64,000 bases of DNA, taken from positions 1-64,000 of the forward strand of contig SVDY01000011.1 in the NCBI GenBank assembly GCA_015057665.1. The letters are read 5' to 3'. This document shows positions 8,962-16,966 of this stretch, piece after piece. Origin of the DNA: Lachnospiraceae bacterium (GTDB taxonomy: Bacteria; Bacillota; Clostridia; Lachnospirales; Lachnospiraceae). The notes beneath the pieces are model-generated. The model did no database searches, was not told the origin of the DNA, and saw nothing but the letters and a program-made list of their open reading frames with translations. Position numbers and translations under genes: made by a program. The first letter of the stretch is position 1, and each line of letters begins with the position of its first letter.

Positions 8962-10476
8962 ATGGGTAAATATTTAGTAGGTCTTGATGGCGGAACAACA
9001 GGATGTAAGACTTGTATCTTTGACCTGGAAGGAAATCTTTTAGGAAGCCACTATATTGAGTATGGTCTTGTATATCCAAAACCGGGACAGGTAGAACAGT
9101 TAACAGAAGAACTTCTTCCAAACTTCTACGCAAGTATCAAAAAAGCTATCGAGAAATCAGGCATTGATCCTAATGAAATCATCGCATTCGGTTTCTCTAG
9201 CCAGGCAGGTACCATCGGTCTTTTAGATGAGAACGGTGATATGATCAGACCATGGGTAAGCTGGCTTGACATCCGCGGCGGCGTTATGTTTGATGAAATC
9301 TTTGAAAAGATGCCAAGAAGCGCCATCTACAAGCAGACAGGTGACCCTGTTGGTACAGCATTTACAAATACAAAATATGCATGGCTTTCCAAGTACGAAC
9401 CGGAAAATGTAGCGAAAGCAAGATGGTGCGTGGAAATGCAGGAATATTTCTTAAAACAGTTTGGTGCTGATGGATATTATACAGACCTTTCTTCTGCATC
9501 TCGTTCCGGTATGATGGATATCGACAATGAATGCTGGTCTCAGGAAATGCATGATGTATGCGGCATCCCTGTAGAAAAACGTGCAACCATCGTTGGAACA
9601 CCTGGTATGGTAGTAGCTCATGTGAATGAAGAAATGTCCGCTGCAACAGGTCTTCCTGTTGGAACACCTGTATGTATGGGTGCTCATGACCAGAACTGTT
9701 GTACATTCGGTGCAGGTGCAGTTGATGCTGGTACAGCTGTACTCGTAATGGGTACGTTCGGTTCCTGTTTCGTAGTAGCAGATGAATCTATCCGTGACCC
9801 TAAGGAAAGATTAGTAGTAAAAGGAAATCATGGATGCGGCAACTACACAATCGAAGCTTTCTCTGCAACAGCAGCTTCTTCCTACAGATGGTTCCGTGAC
9901 GTATTCTGCGAATATGAAAAAGTAAAAGCTGCAGAACTTGGCGTAGATCCATATGAACTGATTAATGAACAGATTGCAACTTCTCCAATCGGAGCAAACG
10001 GCGTAACATTCTTATCCTACTTACAGGGTGCAGGCGGCGCACGTATCAACGGTAATGCAAGAGGAACATTCTGTGGTATGACATTATCCACAAACAAAGC
10101 AGATATGGCTCGTGCCGTAATGGAAGGTATCTGCTATGACATGTACGATATTATCCGTGCAGAAGAAGCTGCAGGAATCGACATCGGAAGTATCCGTCTT
10201 ACAGGCGGCGCTGCAAAATCTCCATTATGGTGCCAGATGATGGCTGATATCTTCAAACATCCAATTCAGGTATTAGAATGTGGTGAAGCAGGATGTCTTG
10301 GTGCAGCTCTTTATGCAGGTGTTGGTGTTGGTGCATACAAAGACGTTAAGGAAGCAGCAGGCGTTGTTCGTATTCTCAAAGAATACACACCAAATCCTGA
10401 AAACTTCGAAGCTTACGATGCAGCATACAAAGCAGCATGTGATTTATACGACGCATTAGATAAGAAGATTTTCTAA
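8962..10476 (+). CDS. FGGY-family carbohydrate kinase
   Basis: 504-residue kinase related to xylulokinase. It starts MGKYLVGLDGGTTGCKTCIFD, the phosphate-1 loop; GAHDQNCCTFGAG is the mid-protein conserved region and LTGGAAKSPLWCQMMADI the C-terminal FGGY signature with the adenosine loop. It should phosphorylate a ketose or polyol in the cytoplasm, but the substrate cannot be read from sequence; xylulose, another pentulose or a LsrK-like substrate are possible. AAGGAGG precedes the ATG. It heads an operon with a HAD phosphatase and a DeoC-type aldolase and no transporter, and faces the AraC-fusion regulator. Confidence 0.85.
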   Translation: MGKYLVGLDGGTTGCKTCIFDLEGNLLGSHYIEYGLVYPKPGQVEQLTEELLPNFYASIKKAIEKSGIDPNEIIAFGFSSQAGTIGLLDENGDMIRPWVSWLDIRGGVMFDEIFEKMPRSAIYKQTGDPVGTAFTNTKYAWLSKYEPENVAKARWCVEMQEYFLKQFGADGYYTDLSSASRSGMMDIDNECWSQEMHDVCGIPVEKRATIVGTPGMVVAHVNEEMSAATGLPVGTPVCMGAHDQNCCTFGAGAVDAGTAVLVMGTFGSCFVVADESIRDPKERLVVKGNHGCGNYTIEAFSATAASSYRWFRDVFCEYEKVKAAELGVDPYELINEQIATSPIGANGVTFLSYLQGAGGARINGNARGTFCGMTLSTNKADMARAVMEGICYDMYDIIRAEEAAGIDIGSIRLTGGAAKSPLWCQMMADIFKHPIQVLECGEAGCLGAALYAGVGVGAYKDVKEAAGVVRILKEYTPNPENFEAYDAAYKAACDLYDALDKKIF

Positions 10477-10556
10477 TCTGTAATAAAAAACAATTATAAA
10501 AAGACAGGCAGTACTATATTGACGGTAATTATATAGACAGAAAGGATCTGAAAACT

Positions 10557-11222
10557 ATGAGAAAGAGGAATACCATTATTTTCGATATGGACGGGACTCT
10601 TTTGAATACTTTAGATGACATTGCGGACAGCTTAAATTTCGCATTGGAGCATTTCGGCTATCCGGTACATACAGTAACAGAAATCCGCAAGATGATTGGC
10701 GGTGGTGCCACCATATTGATTGAGCGTGCTGCACCAAAGGATTTGTCTGCGGAGAAAAAAGATGAGCTGTTAAAATTCTTCACCGGCCATTACTTTAAAA
10801 ATGCCAATAATAAAACGGATTTGTATGACGGAGTTCGACCTCTGGCAGACCGCCTCTACGAAGAAGGTTATGATATGGCTATTGTATCCAATAAAGGGGA
10901 TAAGGCAGTAAAAGAGCTGGCAGATATTTATTTCCCAGATATGATGAAATTAGCTCTGGGAGAGAGACCGGATGTGAAGAGAAAACCGGCACCGGATGCC
11001 TTGCTTCTCGCCATGGATCTTTTAGGCGTGACAGCAGAGGAATGTATCTATGTTGGTGATTCTGAAGTAGATGCACAGTTTTCCATTAACGCAAAAGTAC
11101 CTTGCGTGATTGTGACATGGGGATTCCGCGATAGAGAGGAATTGGAACCGATGAATCCGGACGCTATTGTAGATACAGTTGAGGAACTTTATGAACAGAT
11201 TCTTCTGATGGGAGGAAAATAA
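10557..11222 (+). CDS. HAD-family phosphatase, phosphoglycolate phosphatase-like
   Basis: 221-residue HAD hydrolase with all four motifs: nucleophile loop IIFDMDGTLLNT, motif II VSNKG, Lys in KRKPAPDALL and acidic motif YVGDSEVDAQ. An alpha-helical cap lies between motifs I and II (about residues 17-80). Such proteins remove phosphate from small sugar phosphates or phosphoglycolate. It is 80 bases after the FGGY kinase and two bases before the aldolase gene, so it probably belongs to the same pathway, either as a catalytic step or as housekeeping against toxic sugar phosphates. Ribosome site AAAGGA precedes the ATG. Confidence 0.82.
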   Translation: MRKRNTIIFDMDGTLLNTLDDIADSLNFALEHFGYPVHTVTEIRKMIGGGATILIERAAPKDLSAEKKDELLKFFTGHYFKNANNKTDLYDGVRPLADRLYEEGYDMAIVSNKGDKAVKELADIYFPDMMKLALGERPDVKRKPAPDALLLAMDLLGVTAEECIYVGDSEVDAQFSINAKVPCVIVTWGFRDREELEPMNPDAIVDTVEELYEQILLMGGK

Positions 11223-11224
11223 TC

Positions 11225-11935
11225 GTGATCAATTTAAATGAATTAACAGTGGAAAGATTTGCAAAAGTTTTTGATATGGCAATCCTTGCTCCTAATACAC
11301 AGGAAGCAGCTATTCGTGCAGGTGCACGTCAGGCGAGAGAATATAATCTTGCAGCATTCTATACAACACCTTGTTGGACAAAGGTAGTTGCAGAAGAGCT
11401 GGCAGGATCTGACGTATTAGTTGGTGTTGGTATCGGTTTCCCATATGGAACTCCTACTACAGCAATCAAAATGGCAGAAATCGATGACGCCATTGCAAAT
11501 GGAGCGCAGACACTTGACATTATGATTAACGTTGGTGCATTAAAAGACGGTAATCTTGATCTTATGAGAGCAGAAATCGGCGGTCTGGCTGAAAAAGCAA
11601 AAGCAAAAGGCTTATTATGTAAGGTAATCCTTGAAGTTGCCTTCTTAACAGACGAAGAAATCGCAACAGCAACAAAAATCTGCTGTGAATGCGGTATCGA
11701 TTATGTGAAGACAGCAACCGGTTCTCAGGGTCTTCCAGATGCTCATCATGTAGAAGTAATCAGAGCAAATCTCTCCGGTCATACTAAGATTAAAGTATCC
11801 GGTGTTCCAAGAACATTCGTACTTGCAGCGTGCTTACATATGCTTGAGATGGGCGTAGAACTCATTGGTACAAGAAGTGCATGCAAGATTGTAGATATGT
11901 ACAAAGCATATCTGGAGGAAAAAGCAGCAAAATAG
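11225..11935 (+). CDS. DeoC/LacD-type class I aldolase
   Basis: 236 residues, the length of deoxyribose-phosphate aldolase. Residues expected of the Schiff-base mechanism are visible: TLDIMINVGALKDG with the conserved Asp, YVKTATGSQG with the Schiff-base Lys, and KIKVSGVPR with the assisting Lys. It would cleave a phosphorylated sugar made by the upstream kinase, releasing a C2 or C3 unit. Because a FGGY kinase rather than a phosphopentomutase is adjacent, the substrate is probably not simply 2-deoxyribose-5-phosphate. The start is GTG at 11225, nine bases after GGAGG at 11211-11215. Confidence 0.8.
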   Translation: MINLNELTVERFAKVFDMAILAPNTQEAAIRAGARQAREYNLAAFYTTPCWTKVVAEELAGSDVLVGVGIGFPYGTPTTAIKMAEIDDAIANGAQTLDIMINVGALKDGNLDLMRAEIGGLAEKAKAKGLLCKVILEVAFLTDEEIATATKICCECGIDYVKTATGSQGLPDAHHVEVIRANLSGHTKIKVSGVPRTFVLAACLHMLEMGVELIGTRSACKIVDMYKAYLEEKAAK

Positions 11936-11949
11936 AACCCTTTTAAAAC

Positions 11950-11983
11950 GAGGTCTTGCAGGAATGCAAGACCTCAATTTTTT
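11950..11983 (+). terminator. Terminator of the kinase/aldolase operon
   Basis: GAGGTCTTGCA (11950-11960) pairs perfectly with TGCAAGACCTC (11965-11975) around GGAA, followed by a T6 run at 11978-11983. Confidence 0.92.
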
Positions 11984-12005
11984 ACTACTTAATTAGAGCA
12001 GGTAA

Positions 12006-12014
12006 TGATATAAT
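12006..12014 (+). promoter_or_regulatory. yvcK promoter, extended -10
   Basis: TGATATAAT is an extended -10 element with a perfect TATAAT at 12009-12014. No convincing -35 was seen at 16-18 bases. It lies 57 bases before the yvcK start and just after the upstream terminator. Confidence 0.6.
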
Positions 12015-12070
12015 AAAACAAATGAGAAACCTTCGATATGTTAAGAGTAGTAGGAATCAGGGGGCGTAAT

Positions 12071-13018
12071 ATGAAAAAAGTAGTTGTTTTTGGCGGAGGC
12101 ACAGGCTTATCTTGTCTTCTCTCCGGTTTAAAGATGTTTCCCATGGATGTTACAACAGTAATTACCGTAAGTGATAATGGCAGCAGTACAGGTGTGTTAA
12201 AGGCAGAACTGAACATTCCCGCTGTTGGTGATGTGGGTAAAGTCCTCATTTCCATGGCAAATGGAGATAAGGATTTGATTAAGCTGATGGGATATCGTTT
12301 CAAAAAAGGGGGAACCCTTCATAACCATCCCGTAAGAAATATTATTCTGGCTGCTTTAATAGATATAAAAGGGAGTCTTACAGAAGCTACTGCTTATATG
12401 TGTAAACTTCTAAATGTAAAGGGGACGATTCTGCCTCTTACAGAAGAGAAGGTAGAACTGGTGGGAGAAAGTATTCATGGTGCTTATTTTGGGGAAGAAG
12501 AAGTCAGCCAGAACATTAAATACATTCAGAAAGTTACCTATGATCATGATATTAAAATCTGTAAGGAGATTCATCAAAGAATTATCGATGCAGATTTGAT
12601 CATTTTCAGTCCGGGAAGTTTGTACACAAGTATTATTCCACATCTGATTGCACCGGAAGTCAGGTCTGCGTTAGAACAGACGAAAGCTCCGATTATGTAT
12701 GTGTCTAATCTTGTAACCCAGCCGGGTGAGACGGATGGATATCATGTAAGCGATCATGTAGGGGTGCTGAACCGTTATCTGGGAGAAAGAAAGGTCGATA
12801 TTGTTCTTGCCAACAGCGCACCGATAGATGAACGAATTGTAGAGATTTATAAGAATACAGAGAACAAGACCATCGTAGAGATTGATTACGAGAATGTAGA
12901 ACCTCAGGAAGCGGAGATTATTGCAAGCAGACTGTTCTGCATTGAAAATGATTCCATCAGACATGATGCATTAAAAACCGCATACAAGATTTTTTCCTAT
13001 CTGATGGATCGGGATTAG
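12071..13018 (+). CDS. yvcK: YvcK/GlmR-type gluconeogenesis factor (CofD-like fold)
   Basis: 315-residue cytoplasmic protein of the YvcK/CofD superfamily. Visible hallmarks are the nucleotide loop VVFGGGTGLSCLLSGL, TVSDNGSSTG, the HNHPVRNI segment, FSPGSLYTSIIP and YVSNLVTQPGETDGY. YvcK homologues bind UDP-sugars and are needed for growth and cell-wall synthesis on gluconeogenic carbon sources. The start is ATG at 12071; an upstream in-frame ATG at 12038 lacks a ribosome site. In many Firmicutes the gene sits in a rapZ-yvcK-whiA cluster; here it is monocistronic between sugar-catabolic genes. Confidence 0.9.
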   Translation: MKKVVVFGGGTGLSCLLSGLKMFPMDVTTVITVSDNGSSTGVLKAELNIPAVGDVGKVLISMANGDKDLIKLMGYRFKKGGTLHNHPVRNIILAALIDIKGSLTEATAYMCKLLNVKGTILPLTEEKVELVGESIHGAYFGEEEVSQNIKYIQKVTYDHDIKICKEIHQRIIDADLIIFSPGSLYTSIIPHLIAPEVRSALEQTKAPIMYVSNLVTQPGETDGYHVSDHVGVLNRYLGERKVDIVLANSAPIDERIVEIYKNTENKTIVEIDYENVEPQEAEIIASRLFCIENDSIRHDALKTAYKIFSYLMDRD

Positions 13019-13020
13019 AG

Positions 13021-13062
13021 AAAAAAGAACGCCATGCCGGGCTTGGGGTTCCGGCATGGCGT
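13021..13062 (-). terminator. Terminator of eda (minus strand)
   Basis: ACGCCATGCCGG (13029-13040) pairs with CCGGCATGGCGT (13051-13062). On the minus strand the stem is followed by TTCTTTTTT, so it mainly ends eda; the same stem may also act on yvcK read-through. Confidence 0.85.
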
Positions 13063-13105
13063 CCAAAAAAGGAATAAAAATACGAAATGTATGAAATTAA
13101 TCTAA

Positions 13106-13744
13106 TTAACCTCTGATTTCTTTTACGATTTCTTTTGCTTCTGCAACGAGTTTAGCGATTTCGTCGAATTTACCTTCTTTAACAAGGTTTCCAGCTACCA
13201 TCCAGCTTCCGCCGCAAGCAAGAATCTTGTTGAATTTTAAGTATTCTTTTACGTTTTCAGGGTTGATACCGCCTGTAGGCATGAACATCATCTTGCCGTA
13301 AGGAGCTGCCATGGATTTGATAGTTTTAAGGCCGCCGAAAGATTCAGCTGGGAAGAATTTAACAACTTCAAGGCCAAGTTCGATTGCCTGTTCCATTTCA
13401 CTTGGTGTGATGATACCAGGTGTGATAGGGATGTTCTTTTCTACACAGTATTTTACTACTTTAGGGTTTAATCCAGGGGATACGATGAATTTAGCGCCAG
13501 CTGCTACTGCACGGTCAACCTGTTCTGTTGTGAGTACTGTACCTGCACCAACTAACATTTCTGGGAATTTTTCAGCCATGATGCGGATGCATTCTTCAGC
13601 TGCTTCTGTACGGAATGTAACTTCAGCACATGGGATTCCGCCTTCTACTAAAGCTTTTCCTAAAGGTTCTGCGTCTTTTGTGTCGTTTAATACAACAACT
13701 GGGATGATACCAAATTCCTGCATCTGTTTTAATACTGCGTTCAT
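13106..13744 (-). CDS. eda: KDPG/KHG aldolase
   Basis: 212-residue class I aldolase that cleaves 2-keto-3-deoxy-6-phosphogluconate to pyruvate and glyceraldehyde-3-phosphate, or 4-hydroxy-2-oxoglutarate to pyruvate and glyoxylate. The catalytic Glu is in PCAEVTFRT and the Schiff-base Lys in VVKFFPAE; FMPTGGINPENV is the phosphate-binding region. No KDG kinase or uronate genes are adjacent, so the source of substrate is elsewhere. It has its own promoter, a possible operator and a terminator, so it is probably a single-gene unit. The ribosome site AAAAGGAGA precedes ATG. Confidence 0.9.
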   Translation of the reverse strand: MNAVLKQMQEFGIIPVVVLNDTKDAEPLGKALVEGGIPCAEVTFRTEAAEECIRIMAEKFPEMLVGAGTVLTTEQVDRAVAAGAKFIVSPGLNPKVVKYCVEKNIPITPGIITPSEMEQAIELGLEVVKFFPAESFGGLKTIKSMAAPYGKMMFMPTGGINPENVKEYLKFNKILACGGSWMVAGNLVKEGKFDEIAKLVAEAKEIVKEIRG

Positions 13745-13813
13745 AATAAATCTCCTTTTTCTTAAAAATGGTTAATGTATGATAATTAAATTGGGTTCGT
13801 TTTAATAAGGTTG

Positions 13814-13832
13814 TAGTTTAAAAGATAAACTA
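13814..13832. promoter_or_regulatory. Dyad operator candidate in the eda leader
   Basis: TAGTTTA (13814-13820) and TAAACTA (13826-13832) form a perfect seven-base dyad around AAAGA, just downstream of the expected eda transcription start. This is a classic repressor position, and the size suits a GntR- or LacI-type protein. No regulator gene is adjacent. Confidence 0.55.
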
Positions 13833-13845
13833 TGACAACACTTTT

Positions 13846-13873
13846 ATTATATAATCTGCATAAAAAAGGTCAA
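13846..13873 (-). promoter_or_regulatory. eda promoter
   Basis: On the minus strand TTGACC (13873-13868), 16 bases, TATAAT (13851-13846). The 360-base gap 13745-14104 holds this promoter, the dyad beside it and the opposing promoter of the aldo/keto reductase; no gene was seen in it. Confidence 0.82.
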
Positions 13874-13971
13874 TAGATAAAATCTTCTTTTTTTAGTACA
13901 TTTTTGAGAGGTGGGAAAATGTATGGATTTATAATGGTCAGCAGAAGAAAGTGATATAGAGTCAGGAATGA

Positions 13972-14000
13972 TTGCAGTGTTTTTTTTATTATGTTATAAT
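13972..14000 (+). promoter_or_regulatory. Aldo/keto reductase promoter
   Basis: TTGCAG (13972-13977), 17 bases, TATAAT (13995-14000), followed by a leader of about 100 bases to the ATG at 14105. Confidence 0.75.
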
Positions 14001-14104
14001 CAAATAAATATGTAAATGAAAACATCCCGGATTTAGATGTGAATCCTGTAATAAGTCTGATGAGTGAGACTGGAATGAGATGATAAGAATGGAGGAGGAA
14101 ACTC

Positions 14105-15112
14105 ATGGAATACGTAACACTTGGTAAAACAGGTCTTAAAATTGCCCGTCTTGGTTTCGGTGGAATCCCAATTCAGAGAGTAGACGCTGCAACAACAAAA
14201 GAGTTGTTTGCAAGAATGGCAGAACTTGGCATTAATTATCTTGATACCGCACGTGGCTATACGGTAAGTGAAGAATACATCGGAGAAGCCATGGAAGGCA
14301 TGAGGGATAAGTTCATCGTTGCAACCAAGAGTATGGCAAGAACAAAAGAGGGCATGGCTGCAGATATTGAAATAAGCTTAAAGAATCTGCGCACAGATTA
14401 CATCGATGTATATCAGGTACATAACCCAACCGTAGAACAGTTAAAACAGGTAATTGCGCCGGGCGGAGCTTTAGAAGCTTTAATGGAAGCAAAAGCAGCA
14501 GGAAAGATTGGACATATCGGTCTTACCGGCCACTCTTTAGAAATCTTTGATATGGCTCTTGAACAGGACTGGGTAGAAGTCTTCATGTTCCCATATAATA
14601 TTGTAGAGACACAGGCAGAAGAACAGATTAAAAAATGTGCGGAAAAGAATATCGGATTCGTTGTTATGAAGCCCCTCGCCGGCGGAGCCATTGAAGATGC
14701 AACACTTGCCATGCGCTTCATCTGTGCAAATCCTAACGTAACCGTAGTCATTCCTGGTATGTACGATGTGAAAGAAATAGATCAGAATATGAAAGCTGTG
14801 GAAGATACATCACCTCTCACTGAAGAAGAACTTGCGAAAATGCAGGAGATCCGACAGCGTCTTGGCAACAATTTCTGCCGCCGCTGTAACTATTGTGCTC
14901 CATGTACAGTAGGAATCAACATTCCGATGGCATTTTTAATGCAAGGATATCTTGACCGCTATGGTTTAGGTGATTGGGCAAAAGACAGATACAGTTCCAT
15001 GCCTGTAAAAGCAGGTGCTTGTATTGACTGTGGCGCCTGCGAACCAAGATGTCCTTATAATCTTCCTATCAGAGAGATGTTAAAAGACGTAGCACAGAAA
15101 TTTGGATGCTAA
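14105..15112 (+). CDS. Aldo/keto reductase with C-terminal 4Fe-4S domain
   Basis: 335 residues. The first 240 or so form an aldo/keto reductase barrel with LDTARGYTVSE (catalytic Asp and Tyr), Lys in VATKS and His in VYQVHNP. The C-terminal 80 residues add a Cys-rich region, CRRCNYCAPC and CIDCGACEPRCPY, the second being a ferredoxin-like CxxCxxCxxxCP motif. This architecture is common in Clostridia and suggests electron exchange with ferredoxin as well as NAD(P)H, or a structural cluster. Substrate is unknown. GGAGGAGG lies upstream of ATG; the gene stands alone. Confidence 0.85.
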   Translation: MEYVTLGKTGLKIARLGFGGIPIQRVDAATTKELFARMAELGINYLDTARGYTVSEEYIGEAMEGMRDKFIVATKSMARTKEGMAADIEISLKNLRTDYIDVYQVHNPTVEQLKQVIAPGGALEALMEAKAAGKIGHIGLTGHSLEIFDMALEQDWVEVFMFPYNIVETQAEEQIKKCAEKNIGFVVMKPLAGGAIEDATLAMRFICANPNVTVVIPGMYDVKEIDQNMKAVEDTSPLTEEELAKMQEIRQRLGNNFCRRCNYCAPCTVGINIPMAFLMQGYLDRYGLGDWAKDRYSSMPVKAGACIDCGACEPRCPYNLPIREMLKDVAQKFGC

Positions 15113-15120
15113 TAAAAACA

Positions 15121-15167
15121 AACCCCTCGGCCACATTGGTTATACCACTAAGGCAGAGGGGTTTTGA
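15121..15167. terminator. Bidirectional terminator between the reductase gene and pckA
   Basis: AACCCCTC (15121-15128) pairs with GAGGGGTT (15156-15163), with partial inner pairing in the 27-base loop. TTTTGATTTTT follows on the plus strand and an AT-rich tract on the minus side, so it serves two converging genes. Confidence 0.8.
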
Positions 15168-15207
15168 TTTTTATTTGTTTGCTATTCTTTCAAAAACCGA
15201 AAACAAA

Positions 15208-16809
15208 TTAGAGCTGTGGACCAGCTTCCACTAAAGCTTTACCAGCTTCGTTTGTTGTGTATTTTGCGAAGTTCTTGATGAAACGTCCAGCAAGATCTTT
15301 TGCTTTTACTTCCCATTCAGTAGCATCAGCGTATGTATTTCTTGGATCTAAAATGTTTGTGTCAACGCCTGGAAGTTCTGTAGGTACTTCGAAGTTGAAA
15401 TATGGGATATGTTTTGTATCAGCTTTTTCGATAGAACCGTCAAGGATTGCATCGATGATACCACGTGTATCTTTAATGGAGATACGTTTTCCTGTTCCGT
15501 TCCATCCTGTGTTTACTAAGTAAGCTTTGGAGCCGTTAGCTTCCATTTTCTTAACTAATTCTTCAGCATATTTTGTTGGGTGTAATTCTAAGAATGCCTG
15601 ACCGAAACATGCGGAGAATGTAGGTGTAGGTTCTGTGATACCACGTTCTGTACCAGCAAGTTTTGCTGTGAAACCGGATAAGAAGTAGTATTTTGTCTGT
15701 TCTGGTGTAAGGATAGATACTGGAGGAAGTACTCCGAATGCATCTGCGGAAAGGAAGATAACGTTCTTAGCTGCAGGAGCTGCAGATACTGGGCGAACGA
15801 TATTTTCGATGTGGTCGATTGGGTAGGAAACACGTGTGTTTTCTGTTACGCTGCCGTCAGCGAAATCGATTGTTCCATCAGCTGCTACTGTAACGTTTTC
15901 TAATAATGCGTTACGTTTGATTGCATTGTAGATGTCTGGTTCGGATTCTTTATCAAGGTTGATAACTTTTGCGTAGCATCCGCCTTCGAAGTTGAATACA
16001 CCTTCATCATCCCAGCCGTGTTCGTCATCACCGATAAGGAGACGTTTAGGGTCTGTAGATAATGTTGTTTTACCTGTTCCGGAAAGACCGAAGAAGATAG
16101 CTGTGTTTTCACCGTTCATGTCTGTGTTTGCGGAGCAGTGCATGGAAGCGATGCCTTTTAATGGAAGGAAGTAGTTCATCATGGAGAACATACCTTTCTT
16201 CATTTCGCCGCCGTACCATGTGTTTAAGATTACCTGTTCTTTGCTTGTGATGTTGAATGCAACAGCTGTTTCAGAGTTTAATCCTAATTCTTTGTAGTTT
16301 TCTACTTTTGCTTTGGAAGCACAGTATACTACGAAGTCTGGTTCGAAGTTAGCAAGTTCTTCTGCAGTTGGTTTGATGAACATGTTTGTTACGAAGTGAG
16401 CCTGCCAAGCAACTTCCATTACGAAACGGATTGCCATTCTTGTGTCTTTGTTCGCACCGCAGAAAGCATCTACAACGAATAATCTCTTGTTGGAAAGTTC
16501 GTTTACTGCAAGGTCTTTTAACTGTGCCCATACATCTTCAGAGATTGGGTGGTTGTCGTTTTTGTATTCGTCTGTTGTCCACCATACTGTATCTTTGGAG
16601 TTTTCGTCCATAACGATGTATTTATCTTTAGGAGAACGTCCTGTGTAGATACCAGTCATAACATTGATTGTGTCAAGTTCAGTTACCTGACCTACTTCGA
16701 AGCCTTCTAATCCTGCTTTTGTTTCTTCTTCAAATAATAATTCGTAAGAAGGGTTTGCAACGATTTCAGTTGTGCCTGTGATGCCATACTTTTCTAAATT
16801 GATTGCCAT
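15208..16809 (-). CDS. pckA: Phosphoenolpyruvate carboxykinase (ATP)
   Basis: 533-residue ATP-type PEPCK converting oxaloacetate and ATP to PEP, CO2 and ADP; in fermentative gut bacteria it may run in reverse for CO2 fixation. Diagnostic motifs are the kinase loop [14 protein letters not shown], the metal site [12 protein letters not shown], the oxaloacetate-binding region [11 protein letters not shown] and [11 protein letters not shown]. Its promoter overlaps a cre-like element and its -35 box lies inside the end of the upstream DUF885 gene. Codon use looks like that of a highly expressed gene. Confidence 0.95.
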   Translation of the reverse strand: MAINLEKYGITGTTEIVANPSYELLFEEETKAGLEGFEVGQVTELDTINVMTGIYTGRSPKDKYIVMDENSKDTVWWTTDEYKNDNHPISEDVWAQLKDLAVNELSNKRLFVVDAFCGANKDTRMAIRFVMEVAWQAHFVTNMFIKPTAEELANFEPDFVVYCASKAKVENYKELGLNSETAVAFNITSKEQVILNTWYGGEMKKGMFSMMNYFLPLKGIASMHCSANTDMNGENTAIFFGLSGTGKTTLSTDPKRLLIGDDEHGWDDEGVFNFEGGCYAKVINLDKESEPDIYNAIKRNALLENVTVAADGTIDFADGSVTENTRVSYPIDHIENIVRPVSAAPAAKNVIFLSADAFGVLPPVSILTPEQTKYYFLSGFTAKLAGTERGITEPTPTFSACFGQAFLELHPTKYAEELVKKMEANGSKAYLVNTGWNGTGKRISIKDTRGIIDAILDGSIEKADTKHIPYFNFEVPTELPGVDTNILDPRNTYADATEWEVKAKDLAGRFIKNFAKYTTNEAGKALVEAGPQL

Positions 16810-16924
16810 CTTTACTTACCTCTTTCTTTAAGTTTGTTCCTATTTATTCCATTCAGTACCTTTGATTAATACTGAAAGAACGAATTCCGGTTTTCCTTTT
16901 CTTTTGCTTTACAGTGAAAAACAA

Positions 16925-16966
16925 AAGAAACGCTTTCATTATAAAACTTTGTAGAATAAATGTCAA
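16925..16966 (-). promoter_or_regulatory. pckA promoter with overlapping cre-like site
   Basis: On the minus strand TTGACA (16966-16961), 17 bases, TATAAT (16943-16938): a near-perfect sigma-A promoter. TGAAAGCGTTTCTT (16938-16925) starts at the last base of the -10 and matches the core of CcpA cre sites, though the last two consensus positions are missed. That position would repress by blocking initiation. The promoter is visible; CcpA control is inferred. Confidence 0.78.
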
